From positions 205,151 to 238,055 of the forward strand of contig DIEX01000031.1 of assembly GCA_002418835.1 (NCBI GenBank): a stretch of 32,905 nt of DNA, given 5' to 3'. Under the pieces are notes generated by a model. That model searched no databases, was not told where the DNA came from, and saw only the letters and a program-made list of their open reading frames with translations. The position numbers and the translations under genes are program-made. Position 1 is the first letter of the stretch, and each line of letters begins with the position of its first letter. This document shows positions 32,866 through 32,905 of this stretch, piece after piece. Source of the DNA: Spirochaetia bacterium UBA5763 (lineage in GTDB: Bacteria > Spirochaetota > UBA4802 > UBA5550).

Positions 32866-32905
32866 TGGAGACGAGGGGGATCGAACCCCTGGCCTCTTGA
32901 ATGCC
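32866..32905 (-). tRNA. tRNA-Ala (anticodon GGC), 3' portion only
   Basis: Read on the minus strand, the segment gives anticodon GGC at the window edge, A37, the 3' anticodon stem TCAAG, variable loop AGGCC, T-arm AGGGG-TTCGATC-CCCCT, the 3' acceptor strand CGTCTCC and discriminator A. U70 in the acceptor is consistent with the G3-U70 alanine identity pair. CCA is not encoded (CAT follows). The 5' half is outside the window. Confidence 0.88.

Noticed and set aside
1..32905. CRISPR arrays, insertion sequences, transposases, phage genes or attachment sites
   Set aside because: No regular direct-repeat arrays, transposase or integrase motifs were seen; the three-dyad array at 13753 is too short and has dyad symmetry typical of operators rather than CRISPR.

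Overview
The window comes from an anaerobic or facultative bacterium with a two-membrane envelope. The evidence is a lipobox lipoprotein, exported M16 peptidases, an MscS channel with an exported N-terminal domain, Lgt, a DAP/lysine pathway and hydrogen/formate metabolism. The DNA is moderately AT-rich. The lineage cannot be fixed from sequence alone; a spirochaete-like or other deep diderm lineage is only a guess. The organism appears to use selenocysteine, and the one partial tRNA (Ala, GGC) has no encoded CCA end.

Region 1 (1-4977) is a formate module. It holds the 3' part of a selenocysteine formate dehydrogenase (in-frame TGA at 16-18 followed by a textbook bacterial SECIS hairpin), a fused NuoE-NuoF diaphorase subunit, an OxlT-type MFS carrier and a strong terminator.

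Region 2 (5054-12434) is a hydrogenase-4/complex I-like operon, hyfB-C-E-F-G-(H/I fusion), behind a good sigma70-type promoter. The large subunit lacks all four NiFe-ligating cysteines. The small subunit lacks all four cysteines of the N2-type cluster and keeps one [4Fe-4S] site in a fused ferredoxin domain. It is therefore an Ehr-like (energy-converting-hydrogenase-related) membrane complex with no visible NiFe site, and it is the most intriguing system here.

Region 3 (12497-19618) is a group 3d-type bidirectional NAD-linked hydrogenase operon (hoxEF fusion, hoxU, hoxY, hoxH, hoxW, receiver). Divergently placed are a PAS-like protein and a second stand-alone receiver. The 494-bp divergent intergenic region carries three GTTAT-N6-ATAAC dyads spaced exactly 22 bp apart and a 10-bp hairpin in the probable hox leader. 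Formate dehydrogenase (formate to NADH) and Hox (NADH to H2, or the reverse) could together act as a soluble, NAD-mediated formate/hydrogen interconversion. The Ehr-like complex may tie this to membrane ion gradients, which is inference.

Region 4 (19631-32905) is largely housekeeping: a small hypothetical gene, an MscS channel, a lipoprotein-dapA-dapB-regulator operon, rho with a structured leader, rpmE, convergent lgt and an EamA transporter, a small helical protein plus two M16 peptidases (one catalytic, one lacking the zinc motif), a 46-residue ORF ahead of greA, and a partial tRNA-Ala.
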